A DNA stretch of 47,798 nt from Elusimicrobiota bacterium (GTDB lineage: Bacteria; Elusimicrobiota; Elusimicrobia; UBA1565; UBA9628). Positions 1 to 8,652 of the stretch are shown piece after piece (position 1 is the stretch's first letter; each line of letters begins with the position of its first letter). Under the pieces are notes generated by a model. The model saw only the letters and a list, made by a program, of their open reading frames with translations, did no database searches and was not told the DNA's origin. The position numbers and the translations under genes are program-made. The stretch is taken from positions 1 through 47,798 of the forward strand of contig JACPOW010000009.1 of the NCBI GenBank assembly GCA_016191335.1, in the 5' to 3' direction.

Positions 1-1
1 G

Positions 2-3000
2 TCGCTTTGGAAAGGGCGCATCGACGAGTTCCGTATTCTTGCGAGGGCGATCAGCCGCGCCGAAGCCGCTCTCGACTACCGCCGGGGCTTCGCCGCGCTC
101 GCCACGGGCGACAACTGGCGGACTTCGAGACTGGCGACGCAGTACGACCACGGCGGGCTGCCCGAGGGCCAGCCCGGCCCGGCCGTCCTGACCGCCTCCG
201 GATTCGCATTGGCTCGATCCACCTATGCCGTCAGCATCGAGGTCGTTGTCGCTGACGTTGACGGGCACTTCACCTCGGCGGCATTCCCGGTGTCCGTGGC
301 GCCGGCCGATGCGACGCCGTTGTCCTTCTCGGGCGCGGAGATATCCACGGATGCCGCGCGGTGGCATCCTCAGGGCGCCATTCCCGTCCCCGGACGCGCC
401 GATTTTCGCGTGAATGTCCATGATCCGGCGTTGGGCGACGCTTTGCGTTCAGGTATAGGGACATCGACCCAGGCGGCCCCCTTCACCCTGATCCCTAACA
501 CGCTGCTTCTTCTTCACTTGGACGAAGGGACCGGCGTCCCCCTCGACTCGAGCGGAAACGCGTTTGCGATGACGCTGCAAAACGGTCCGGCATGGGTTTC
601 CGGGCGCTTCGGCGGCGCGCTCCAGTTCAACAGCGACTATCAATATCTCCTGCCATCCGGGAGTCCGTCCGGCCTTGACGTGCCGAATTGGACGGCGAGC
701 GTTTGGGTCTATCCGACCGAAACCCCGAACGGCGGCATTATTTCCAAAATCAACGACGGCCGTTATGGATTCAGATTGCGAGGGGCCGCCGGACGGCCGC
801 AACTCAGCGTCCATAACAGCGTGAACGGCGGGGCCACGGTCACCGCGCCGGATGTCTTGCCGTTGAATCAATGGACGCAGCTGACGGCGACCAGCGACCT
901 GGGCGTCGTCCGTCTATACGTCAACGGCGAATTAAAGGCGAGTGCCGCCAACTTCATGCAGCCTAACAGCGCGCCGTTCATTATCGGCGCCGGAGACAAC
1001 GGAGGCCCTCCTTTCTGGAAAGGACGTCTGGACGAGATCCGGTACATGAACAGGCCCCAGGCGGCGGAGGAGGTGCTTCTCGACTACCGCCGCGGGTATG
1101 CCGCGCTGTTCTCGTCCAATGGCGGGACGAGTTGGACTTCGCCGGCCTTGAGCTATGGTGCTGCGGCCCAGGGGGACCTCAACGCGGTTCTGTCCGTGTC
1201 GAGTCTGACCTTAACCGATTCATTGACGGGCAATGTGCTGCAGCTCTTCGCTGCGGACGGCGCCGGAAACACCTCTTCAGCGACTTTCGTCCTGCCCGCA
1301 GCATTCGATGCCACGGCTCCCGCTTCACCCGTGATCGTGTCCACGCAGTTGGTCTCGAACGGGGCCGTCGCCATCGCTTGGCAGCATGCTCCCGGCGAGG
1401 TGCCGGTCTCTTATTCGCTTTACCGCGCGACCGAGCCGATCAGTTCCCTCGCAGGCTTGCTGCCGGTTGCGACGACGAGCGCCGTGAACTTGCTGGATAC
1501 GCCGTCTCCGACGTTGGGCGACGTTCATTATTACGCGTTGACAGCGAAGGACATTCAAGGCAATGTCAGCGCGCCCTCATCGTCCGTTCAAACGCTCTTT
1601 GACCATACGCCGCCGGTGTCGGCGTTGGTCGTCCAAGGCAGTTCCGCAGCGGCAGCCGGGAATATCTACGTGCTTCCGTCATCGACGCTGACTTTGGGCG
1701 CGATCGACCAGGGGACCGCCATCAGCGGCATCGCCATGGCGTCCCTGGCCTTGAATGGGGTTCCGGTCGTCGCGTCCACGGCCTCCTTCCAACTCGGGGA
1801 GGGTGCGTATCATCTTTCTTACTTCGCGACGGACGCCGCTGGAAACGCGGAAACTCCGCGTGTCAGCACCGTGGTGGTTGACGCGACGGCTCCCGTCTCC
1901 ACCTTCACCGTGCCCGGCGGCGGCACGCGCGACTCGCTTGATCGCATGATCATCGTCGCGGGGCAGGAAGTCGTCTTGACGGCTCAGGATGCCATGGTCG
2001 GCGTAACCCAGATTCTCTATCGAGTGGATTCCGGGACATGGAGTGCCGTTGCGGCCCCGTTGGCGATCCCGGAAGGACAGCATGTCCTTCAGTTCTATGC
2101 CGTGGACGCGTTGGGCAACACCGAGGCCCCGCGTTCTCAGTCTTTCGTCGTGGCGCTTGCGCAGATGAGCGGCGTCTTCGTTGCGTCTCCAACCGCGACT
2201 TCTTTCGCGATCAGTTGGTCCTCGATGGCGAACGCGGCAGGGTATGTCGTCCTGGTCTCGTCGTCGCCGGACTTCAGCACGGTGGATTTTTCGACGGCCG
2301 TCGAGACGCGGCAGGTCCTGGTCGAAGGACTGCGGCCTTCCACGACCTACCTCGTCCGCGTGGCTTTCTTCAGTGAGAGCAACGACGGCCTTCCGGTGAC
2401 GATCACGGCCATGACCGCGAGCGATCTTCAAGCACCTTCCTTGACGGTGTTCCCGGCCGATCGCAGCACGGTGACGACGCCGAGCCCGCCGCTGATCGCC
2501 CTCTATGCGGACGCCGAGAGCGGAATCTCGACGGCCACGCTCCGTCTCGTTTTGGACGGGACGGATATGACGAGCCGGACGCTCGTCGGCGTTTCCTCGG
2601 CGGCCGCGATCGTCTCCACGCCGTTGGCGCAGGGCGCGCACACGTTTGAGGCTACCGTAGCCGACTTCTTCGGCAATACGGCGAGCACGCTGGCGACTTT
2701 TCTGGTGGACTCGCTGCCGCCGATCACGGGCTTGCGAGTCAACGGCCTCGCGGTCGGAAGCACGAACCTGGTTCTGGTCTCGACCGACGCCGTGAGCTTC
2801 GCCGCCGCCGACTCGGGCGTCGGCGTCCTCGAGACCCGCTACTCCGTGGACGGTTCGAGCGAGACGCTCTTTGCCGCGCCTTTCTTCCTCAGCACCGGAA
2901 ACAGTTCGCTCTCCTTCCACAGCCGCGATCTCGCGGGAAATCAGGAGGCAGGGCGGGTCGTCTCGATTGTCGTCACGATCCCGCCCTCCGACACGACTCC

Positions 3001-5080
3001 GCCTCTCGTGCGCCTGGACCTTCCCGGCGTCTCGGCCCTCGGCGTCGAGCAGGCGCTCGGGGGCGTGGTCGACGTGCGGGGCGCGGTTTCCGACGCGAGC
3101 GCCCTGACGTGGACCTTGGAGGCGGCGCCGGGCGCCTCGGCCACCGGCGGCTTTGCGACCATCGCCTCCGGCGCCGGCAACGTCTCGGGTCTTATCGCCG
3201 CCTGGAACACGACATCGCTTTCCGGTTACCAGACCGTGCGCCTGCGGGCGACGGACGCCTTCGGCAATTCCGCCTCGGCGACGGCGACCGTCTTCGTGGG
3301 CGGCCCCGTCTTCACCTTTGCCGTCGGCCGCAAGGATTCAAACGTCTTCGTCAACACGATCAAGGGCCCGACCGGCATCGCGGTCCGTTCGGACGGGGCG
3401 ATCTGGGTCGCGAGCACGGAGAACGACAAGATCCTTCTTTTCAGCCCCGCGGGAGTCCTGCTTGGTGAGGCGGGCCATGCGCCGGGACATAGCGGGCGGG
3501 AGAAGGAGCACGGTAAGAAGGACAAAGACCACGACGACGAAGATGAGAACGAGGACAAGGGCAGCCTGAGCTTCAAGACGCCGCAGGGCCTGGCGCTGGA
3601 TTCGGCCGACAACCTGTACGTGGCAGACCGCGACCTGAACCGCGTGGTCAAGCTTTCGCCCGACGGGCGCGGCCTTCTTCTTCAGCTCGGCAGGGCGGGC
3701 TCGGGCAACGGGGAGTTGCGGCATCCCTTCGACGTCGCGGTGGACGGCAACGGCGACATCTACGTCGCCGACTCGGGCAACCGCCGCATCCAGGTCTTCA
3801 ACTCGTCGGGCGGCTACTTGCGGCAGTTCGGAGCGGGCGTGCTGCTGTCGACCTCGGAGGTGCGCGGCATAGCGCTGACCGTCGAAGGCCTGTGGGTTTC
3901 GGACAAGGAGCAGGAGCGCATGTTCCTGTTCAGCCGCGCCGGGGTGCTGCTCAAATCCATCGGCGGCGCGGACTCGGCGGTGGGGGAACTCTCGCGCATG
4001 CGCGGCCTTGCCTCGGACCGCCTGGGAGCGCTCTACGTCGTCGAGCCCAACCGCGACCGCGTGCAGAAGTTCGACCCGCTGGGCAAGGGCCTGCTCGCCT
4101 TCGGCTCCAAGGCCGGCCTGAGCCAGGCCGACAAGAAGGCGAAGCGCTACCTGACCCAGCCTATCGACGCGGCCATGGCTCCCGACGGTTCGATCTGGAT
4201 CGCCGATACAGGCCGCGACCGTATCGTGCGTTACGCGCTGCCGTCCTCGGGCGGCTACGGCACGGCCGCTTACGCGGCGGGCGGAGGCGAGTTCTCATCC
4301 TCGTCGGCGGAGCCCGCGCGCCGCATCGTGGACCACAAGGACGGCGCCAAGATCGAGCGCGACGATGGCGCGGGGGTTTCCGTTCCCAGGGGCGCCCTGG
4401 CGGCGGATCTCGAGATCACGGTCGACAAGGGCGACGAGAACCAGGACAAGGAGCAGAAGACCGCCAAGCGCCGGGACATGAATATCACGGCCGTCTCCGA
4501 GGAAGTGCAGTACGGTCCCGAGGGGACGACCTTCGCCGCGCCCGTCACGCTCATTTTGCCTTACGACGCCAATCTTCTCGCCTCGCAGGGCATCCGGGAG
4601 GACGACCTCAAGGTCTACTACTGGAACCCGACCCTCAAGGACTGGCAGGCCATGCCCTCGACGGTGAACAAGCAGAACAAGACGGTCCACGCCCAGACGA
4701 CTCACTTCTCGGCGTACCAAGTGGGCGGCTTGGGCGGCATCGGCGTAGCCGCCGTCGACGACTTCGGCCTACGCGACGGCTACGCGTTCCCGAATCCTAC
4801 TCGGAACGGCTCGGCCGTGACCTTCCGGATGCAGCCGGGCTCGGTCGATTCGATCGAGGTGCGCGTCTACGACCTCTCGGGCCGCAAGGTTCACTCGTCC
4901 TCGGACTTCCGCTTCCTGGGAGCGATCGACGACGGCAACGGCAAGGGCGTGCAGAACACCTACGACCACGTTTGGAACGTGTCGGGCGTCGGCTCGGGCG
5001 TCTACACCTTCGTGATGACGGCGAGGAAGGCCGGGCAACCGGACCTCCGCAAGACCGGCAAGGTCGGCATCATTCGCTAA
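2..5080 (+). CDS. Giant secreted LamG/Ig-like/NHL surface protein with FlgD/T9SS-like C-terminus (5' end outside window)
   Basis: The frame is open from base 2, so the gene starts upstream of the window; at least 1,692 residues are present. The first codons read WKGRIDEFRILARAISRAEA, the end of one LamG repeat. A second full LamG-like domain lies at about 500-1100 and ends in a matching stretch (WKGRLDEIRYMNRPQ). Next come several Ig/fibronectin-like modules separated by TAPV/TPPVS linkers (1300-3300). NHL-type propeller repeats follow at 3340-4240 (LYVADRDLNRVVKL, IYVADSGNRRIQVF), interrupted by a charged Lys/Asp/Glu linker. A ZU5-like module (VSVPRGALAADLEITV through HFSAYQV) precedes a C-terminal FNPT-like beta domain (YAFPNPTRNG, VRVYDLSGRKV) similar to FlgD-Ig or type IX sorting domains. 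It probably acts as a cell-surface adhesin or glycan-binding protein. The PorV-like gene overlaps its stop codon, which suggests coupled export. Domain types are clear; the role is inferred. Confidence 0.85.
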   Translation, partial: SLWKGRIDEFRILARAISRAEAALDYRRGFAALATGDNWRTSRLATQYDHGGLPEGQPGPAVLTASGFALARSTYAVSIEVVVADVDGHFTSAAFPVSVAPADATPLSFSGAEISTDAARWHPQGAIPVPGRADFRVNVHDPALGDALRSGIGTSTQAAPFTLIPNTLLLLHLDEGTGVPLDSSGNAFAMTLQNGPAWVSGRFGGALQFNSDYQYLLPSGSPSGLDVPNWTASVWVYPTETPNGGIISKINDGRYGFRLRGAAGRPQLSVHNSVNGGATVTAPDVLPLNQWTQLTATSDLGVVRLYVNGELKASAANFMQPNSAPFIIGAGDNGGPPFWKGRLDEIRYMNRPQAAEEVLLDYRRGYAALFSSNGGTSWTSPALSYGAAAQGDLNAVLSVSSLTLTDSLTGNVLQLFAADGAGNTSSATFVLPAAFDATAPASPVIVSTQLVSNGAVAIAWQHAPGEVPVSYSLYRATEPISSLAGLLPVATTSAVNLLDTPSPTLGDVHYYALTAKDIQGNVSAPSSSVQTLFDHTPPVSALVVQGSSAAAAGNIYVLPSSTLTLGAIDQGTAISGIAMASLALNGVPVVASTASFQLGEGAYHLSYFATDAAGNAETPRVSTVVVDATAPVSTFTVPGGGTRDSLDRMIIVAGQEVVLTAQDAMVGVTQILYRVDSGTWSAVAAPLAIPEGQHVLQFYAVDALGNTEAPRSQSFVVALAQMSGVFVASPTATSFAISWSSMANAAGYVVLVSSSPDFSTVDFSTAVETRQVLVEGLRPSTTYLVRVAFFSESNDGLPVTITAMTASDLQAPSLTVFPADRSTVTTPSPPLIALYADAESGISTATLRLVLDGTDMTSRTLVGVSSAAAIVSTPLAQGAHTFEATVADFFGNTASTLATFLVDSLPPITGLRVNGLAVGSTNLVLVSTDAVSFAAADSGVGVLETRYSVDGSSETLFAAPFFLSTGNSSLSFHSRDLAGNQEAGRVVSIVVTIPPSDTTPPLVRLDLPGVSALGVEQALGGVVDVRGAVSDASALTWTLEAAPGASATGGFATIASGAGNVSGLIAAWNTTSLSGYQTVRLRATDAFGNSASATATVFVGGPVFTFAVGRKDSNVFVNTIKGPTGIAVRSDGAIWVASTENDKILLFSPAGVLLGEAGHAPGHSGREKEHGKKDKDHDDEDENEDKGSLSFKTPQGLALDSADNLYVADRDLNRVVKLSPDGRGLLLQLGRAGSGNGELRHPFDVAVDGNGDIYVADSGNRRIQVFNSSGGYLRQFGAGVLLSTSEVRGIALTVEGLWVSDKEQERMFLFSRAGVLLKSIGGADSAVGELSRMRGLASDRLGALYVVEPNRDRVQKFDPLGKGLLAFGSKAGLSQADKKAKRYLTQPIDAAMAPDGSIWIADTGRDRIVRYALPSSGGYGTAAYAAGGGEFSSSSAEPARRIVDHKDGAKIERDDGAGVSVPRGALAADLEITVDKGDENQDKEQKTAKRRDMNITAVSEEVQYGPEGTTFAAPVTLILPYDANLLASQGIREDDLKVYYWNPTLKDWQAMPSTVNKQNKTVHAQTTHFSAYQVGGLGGIGVAAVDDFGLRDGYAFPNPTRNGSAVTFRMQPGSVDSIEVRVYDLSGRKVHSSSDFRFLGAIDDGNGKGVQNTYDHVWNVSGVGSGVYTFVMTARKAGQPDLRKTGKVGIIR

Positions 5081-5970
5081 TGAAAAAACTCGCGCTTGCC
5101 GTTCTGCTCGTCCTCGCCTCCCAGGCCTCCTGGGGGGGCGAGACGGCGTCGTTCCTCGACATCGGCGTGGGCGCGCGCGGCCTGGGCATGGGCGGCGCCT
5201 TCACGGCGCTGGTCGATGACGCCGGCGCGCTGTACTGGAACCCGGCTGGATTGTCCAGGCTCGAAAAGCGCGAGTTCACGGCCAGTCATGCCGAGATGTT
5301 CGAGAGCACGCGCCTCGACTTCCTAGCCTACGCCCATCCGACGAGCCAGGGGACCTTCGCGGCGGGGCTGACCTACTTGAGCCAGGGCAAGATCGACGGC
5401 CGCGACAGCTCGGGGCGGCAGACGACGGGCTACGACGCCTCGGACGCGGCGGTGAGCCTCGGTTACGCCCGCAAACTTGAGATCGCCGATTTGGGAGCCG
5501 CCTTCAAGTACCTGCGCAGCCACATCGCCGGGACGGAGGCGCAGGGCGTGGCCGTGGATATCGGCGCCAAGCGCGCGTTCGACCGGGTGAGCGTCGGCGC
5601 GGCGCTGCGCAACCTCGGCCCCGGCCTCAAGTTCCAGGATCAGCGCAACGACCTGCCGCTGAGGCTCGCCCTAAGCACGGCGTACAAGTTCGGGGTCGGT
5701 CACGCGGCGGCGATTGAGATCGTCAATGGACCTCGCGGCACCGGGACTAACGCCTCTTTCGGCGGCGAGTACCGGGCCATCAAGAATCTCTACCTGCGCG
5801 CGGGCTACGCGACGCAGACGGCGATCACCGGCGGCTCGGGCTTCGACGCGGCCCGTGGCCTGACGATGGGCCTGGGCTTTCGCAGCGAAAAATGGGATAT
5901 TGACTATGCCGTGCTTCCATCGGGCGAGCTTGGGCGCTCGCATCGGTTCAGTCTCGGCGCCAGATTTTGA
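5080..5970 (+). CDS. PorV/PorQ-family outer-membrane beta-barrel protein
   Basis: A 296-residue protein with a clear signal peptide (MKKLALAVLLVLASQASWGG). The mature N-terminus, SFLDIGVGARGLGMGGAFTA followed by DDAGALYWNPAGLS, is the hallmark of the PorV/PorQ (UPF0164) outer-membrane family. The rest alternates short beta-like stretches and ends in a Phe (SLGARF), as outer-membrane barrels usually do. In Bacteroidota, PorV is the type IX secretion shuttle that binds cargo C-terminal domains. Here the ATG overlaps the stop codon of the giant FlgD/T9SS-like protein (TAATG), so the two are surely co-transcribed. Other type IX components are not in the window, so a role in exporting its neighbour is inference. 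Confidence 0.85.
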   Translation: MKKLALAVLLVLASQASWGGETASFLDIGVGARGLGMGGAFTALVDDAGALYWNPAGLSRLEKREFTASHAEMFESTRLDFLAYAHPTSQGTFAAGLTYLSQGKIDGRDSSGRQTTGYDASDAAVSLGYARKLEIADLGAAFKYLRSHIAGTEAQGVAVDIGAKRAFDRVSVGAALRNLGPGLKFQDQRNDLPLRLALSTAYKFGVGHAAAIEIVNGPRGTGTNASFGGEYRAIKNLYLRAGYATQTAITGGSGFDAARGLTMGLGFRSEKWDIDYAVLPSGELGRSHRFSLGARF

Positions 5971-7899
5971 ATGTGCGGCATATGCGGCGTCGTTTACGGA
6001 GACGGGCGGGCCCCCGATAAAGGGGTCCTCAAGCGCGCCAACGACGCCATCGCGCACCGCGGCCCCGACGACGAGGGCTACCACCTCGACGGCCCCGCCG
6101 GCCTGGCGATGCGCCGCCTGGCCATCATCGACCTCAACACCGGCCATCAGCCGCTCTCCTACGCCGACGAGAGCCTATGGATCGTGCTCAACGGCGAGAT
6201 CTACAACTACCTCGAGCTGAAGGCCGAGCTCGAGGCCAAGGGCCACCGCTTCAAGACCAAGTCCGACACCGAGGTCATCCTCGCGCTGTACAAGGACCTG
6301 GGGCCGAGATGCGTGGACAAGCTGCGCGGCATGTTCGCCTTCGCGGTGTGGGACAAGGCCAAGCGCAGGCTCTTCATCGCTCGCGACCGCATCGGCAAGA
6401 AGCCGCTGTGCTACGCGGTCCGCCCCGACGGGACCTTGCTGTTCGGCTCGGAGCTGCGCTGCCTGTTCGCGCTCGACCCCTCGCTGCCGCGCGAGGTCGA
6501 CCCGGTCGCCGTCGACATGTTCCTCACCTTGCAGTACATACCGTCGCCGCGCACGATCTACTCCTCGGCGCGGAAGCTCCCGCCGGCCCACACGCTCACC
6601 TGGGAGAACGGCAAGATCGCGGTGGACCGTTACTGGGACCTGCCCCTCGGCCAGAAGCCGATAACGGACGACTTCGAAGAGGCCAAGGGGCTTCTTCGCG
6701 AGACCTTGACGGATGCGACACGCCTGCGCATGATCTCCGACGTGCCGCTCGGCGCGTTCCTCTCCGGGGGCGTGGACTCCTCGATCATCGTGGCGCTGAT
6801 GGCCGGGCTCTCCTCGAAGCCGGTGAAGACCTTCTCGATCGGCTTCGAGGAGGAAAGATTCTCCGAGCTCAAGTACGCGAAGCTCGTCGCCGACCGCTAT
6901 AAGACCGACCACACCGAGTTCGTCGTCAAGACCGAGATGGCCGACGTCCTGCCCAAGCTCGCCTGGCATTACGGCGAGCCCTACGCCGACGCCTCGGCCC
7001 TGCCCAGCTACTACGTCGCCCGCGAGACGCGCAAGTTCGTCACGGTCGCGCTCAACGGCGACGGCGGCGACGAGAACTTCGCCGGCTACATCCGCTACTT
7101 CGCGATGAAGGCCGCGCGCCTGACCGACGCCCTCCCGACCCCCGTGCTGGGCCTGCTGCGCGCCGGCGCCGAGCTGCTGCCCGAGCACGACGCGCCCCTC
7201 GGCAACGTCTGGCGGGCCAAGCGCTTCCTGCGCTCGATCCTGTCGGCCGACCTTCCCGGACGCCATCTGAAGATGGTCGGCTTCTTCTCCGAGGACGACA
7301 AGCCGGCGCTGTACAGCGAGGGCTTCAAGAAGCGCCTGGGGGCCTCGCTCGGCGAGGCCCTGCGCTACATCCGCGCGGCGTTCGCCGAGTGCGAAGGCGA
7401 GGATTTCGTCAACCGCATGCTCGCCGTCGACTTCAAGACCTACCTCCCCGAGTGCCTGATGGCCAAGGTGGACATCGCCACGATGGCCTGCTCGCTCGAG
7501 GGGCGTTCGCCTCTCCTCGACCACGTCTTCGTCGAGACCGCCTTCCGCATGCCCGGCGACTGGAAGCTCAAGGGCCTGCGCGGGCACAAGCACGTCATGA
7601 AGGAGGCCTTCAAGGACCTTCTCCCCGAGGAGATCCTGAGCCGCCCCAAGATGGGCTTCGGCATACCGCTCGGCGCCTGGTTCCGCGGAGGCCTCAAGGA
7701 GTTCTGGGAGGAGAACGTGCTGTCCCGCAAGGCGCTGTCGCGCGGCTACTTCAACGAGGCGACCTTGCGCGGCCTCTGGGCCGAGCACCAGGGAGGCAAG
7801 CGCGACCACGGCTACCGCCTGTGGGCGCTGCTGATGCTCGAGCTGTTCCACCGCCACGCCGACGAGGCGCTCCCGGCGCCCGAGATCGCCGCCCGCTGA
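5971..7899 (+). CDS. asnB: Asparagine synthase (glutamine-hydrolysing)
   Basis: A 642-residue AsnB-type enzyme that makes asparagine, or amidates a related acid, using glutamine and ATP. It begins MCGICGVVYG, so Cys2 is the class-II amidotransferase nucleophile. The glutaminase half holds RGPDDEGYH and LNGEIYNYLEL. The synthetase half has the PP-loop LSGGVDSSII at about residues 264-273 and the C-terminal PKMGFGIPLGAWFRG. The ATG follows the PorV-like stop codon with no gap, and the next gene overlaps its end (TGATG). AsnB paralogues of this length often sit in exopolysaccharide or exosortase-type clusters, where they may modify a glycan or peptide rather than feed free asparagine pools. Family assignment is firm; the substrate is not fixed by sequence. 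Confidence 0.93.
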   Translation: MCGICGVVYGDGRAPDKGVLKRANDAIAHRGPDDEGYHLDGPAGLAMRRLAIIDLNTGHQPLSYADESLWIVLNGEIYNYLELKAELEAKGHRFKTKSDTEVILALYKDLGPRCVDKLRGMFAFAVWDKAKRRLFIARDRIGKKPLCYAVRPDGTLLFGSELRCLFALDPSLPREVDPVAVDMFLTLQYIPSPRTIYSSARKLPPAHTLTWENGKIAVDRYWDLPLGQKPITDDFEEAKGLLRETLTDATRLRMISDVPLGAFLSGGVDSSIIVALMAGLSSKPVKTFSIGFEEERFSELKYAKLVADRYKTDHTEFVVKTEMADVLPKLAWHYGEPYADASALPSYYVARETRKFVTVALNGDGGDENFAGYIRYFAMKAARLTDALPTPVLGLLRAGAELLPEHDAPLGNVWRAKRFLRSILSADLPGRHLKMVGFFSEDDKPALYSEGFKKRLGASLGEALRYIRAAFAECEGEDFVNRMLAVDFKTYLPECLMAKVDIATMACSLEGRSPLLDHVFVETAFRMPGDWKLKGLRGHKHVMKEAFKDLLPEEILSRPKMGFGIPLGAWFRGGLKEFWEENVLSRKALSRGYFNEATLRGLWAEHQGGKRDHGYRLWALLMLELFHRHADEALPAPEIAAR

Positions 7900-8549
7900 T
7901 GTACTGCCCCGCGTGCGGCGTGCGCGCGAAGGAGGGCGCCCTCGCCTGCGCGAGCTGCGCGCTGATCTTCTCGAAATGGAAGCCGAAGGCCCCGCCGCCC
8001 GCGCGCGGGTCCGCGGTCGTGAGGCTCGACGCCCCCGTTGTCCGTTCCCCGGCGGCATGGGGGGCCCTCGTCGCCGGCGCCGTCGTCCTGTTCGCCCTGC
8101 GGGACTGGTTCCGCGGCGCCTTCTTCTTCCTCGACGGCGTCTCCCTCGCGGTGCACGAGGCGGGCCACGTCGTCTTCGGCCTCCTCGGAAGCCGCTTCGT
8201 GATGATGGCCGGCGGCACCGCGCTCCAGCTCGCCATGCCGCTGGCCTTCGCGCTGGATTTCCGCCGCCGCGGCCAGCCGCGCTCGTCCGCCGCCTGCGTC
8301 GCGTGGGTCGGCCAGAACCTTCTGAACGTCGGGCGCTACGCGGCCGACGCGCGCGCCCAGCAGCTGCCGCTCGTCGGCGGCGGCGAGCACGACTGGACCT
8401 ATCTGCTCGAGGTCGTGGGGCTGCTCCGCCGCGACGCCGAGGTGGGGGCGGCCTTCGACTTCGCCGGCTGCCTGCTCATCGCGTGGGCCGCGCTCTCGGT
8501 CTGGGAGCGGACCAGAGCGCTTCGCCATCCTTCGTTTCTTGAAAAATAG
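7899..8549 (+). CDS. Zinc-ribbon membrane protein with HEAGH motif (possible M50-like metalloprotease)
   Basis: A 216-residue protein. The N-terminus is a small zinc ribbon (Cys3, Cys6, Cys17, Cys20) followed by a proline/basic linker. Then come hydrophobic segments (AAWGALVAGAVVLFALRDW and later ones). HEAGH at residues 86-90 lies at a membrane edge and fits HExxH, the zinc site of membrane metalloproteases. A later NLLNVGRYAADAR could hold a third ligand, as the NxxPxxxxDG-like motif does in M50 enzymes, but the match is weak. The start overlaps the asnB stop by one base, so it is translationally coupled. I do not recognise a named family. Membrane location is well supported; peptidase activity is inferred from one motif. 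Confidence 0.7.
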   Translation: MYCPACGVRAKEGALACASCALIFSKWKPKAPPPARGSAVVRLDAPVVRSPAAWGALVAGAVVLFALRDWFRGAFFFLDGVSLAVHEAGHVVFGLLGSRFVMMAGGTALQLAMPLAFALDFRRRGQPRSSAACVAWVGQNLLNVGRYAADARAQQLPLVGGGEHDWTYLLEVVGLLRRDAEVGAAFDFAGCLLIAWAALSVWERTRALRHPSFLEK

Positions 8550-8573
8550 TCTTTTAAAAATAGGCGTTAATCA

Positions 8574-8589
8574 CATCACTTAAGTGATG
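8574..8589. promoter_or_regulatory. Perfect 16-bp palindrome upstream of the transglutaminase-like gene
   Basis: CATCACTTAAGTGATG is fully self-complementary with no loop. It lies in an A/T-rich 103-bp gap (8550-8652), 64 bp before the ATG at 8653, in an otherwise high-GC window. The symmetry and lack of a loop fit a dimeric regulator site better than a terminator. A weak TATCGT box follows at 8641-8646, 6 nt before the ATG. Function is inferred. Confidence 0.4.
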
Positions 8590-8652
8590 CGAATTTCAGC
8601 GGGAATCTCAGCGTTATTTTTTCGAAAACGCAGGAATTTTTATCGTTACGAC

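Noticed and set aside
209-211. TTG as the start of the giant protein gene
   Set aside because: The same frame is open back to base 2 and encodes the end of a LamG repeat, so the true start lies outside the window.
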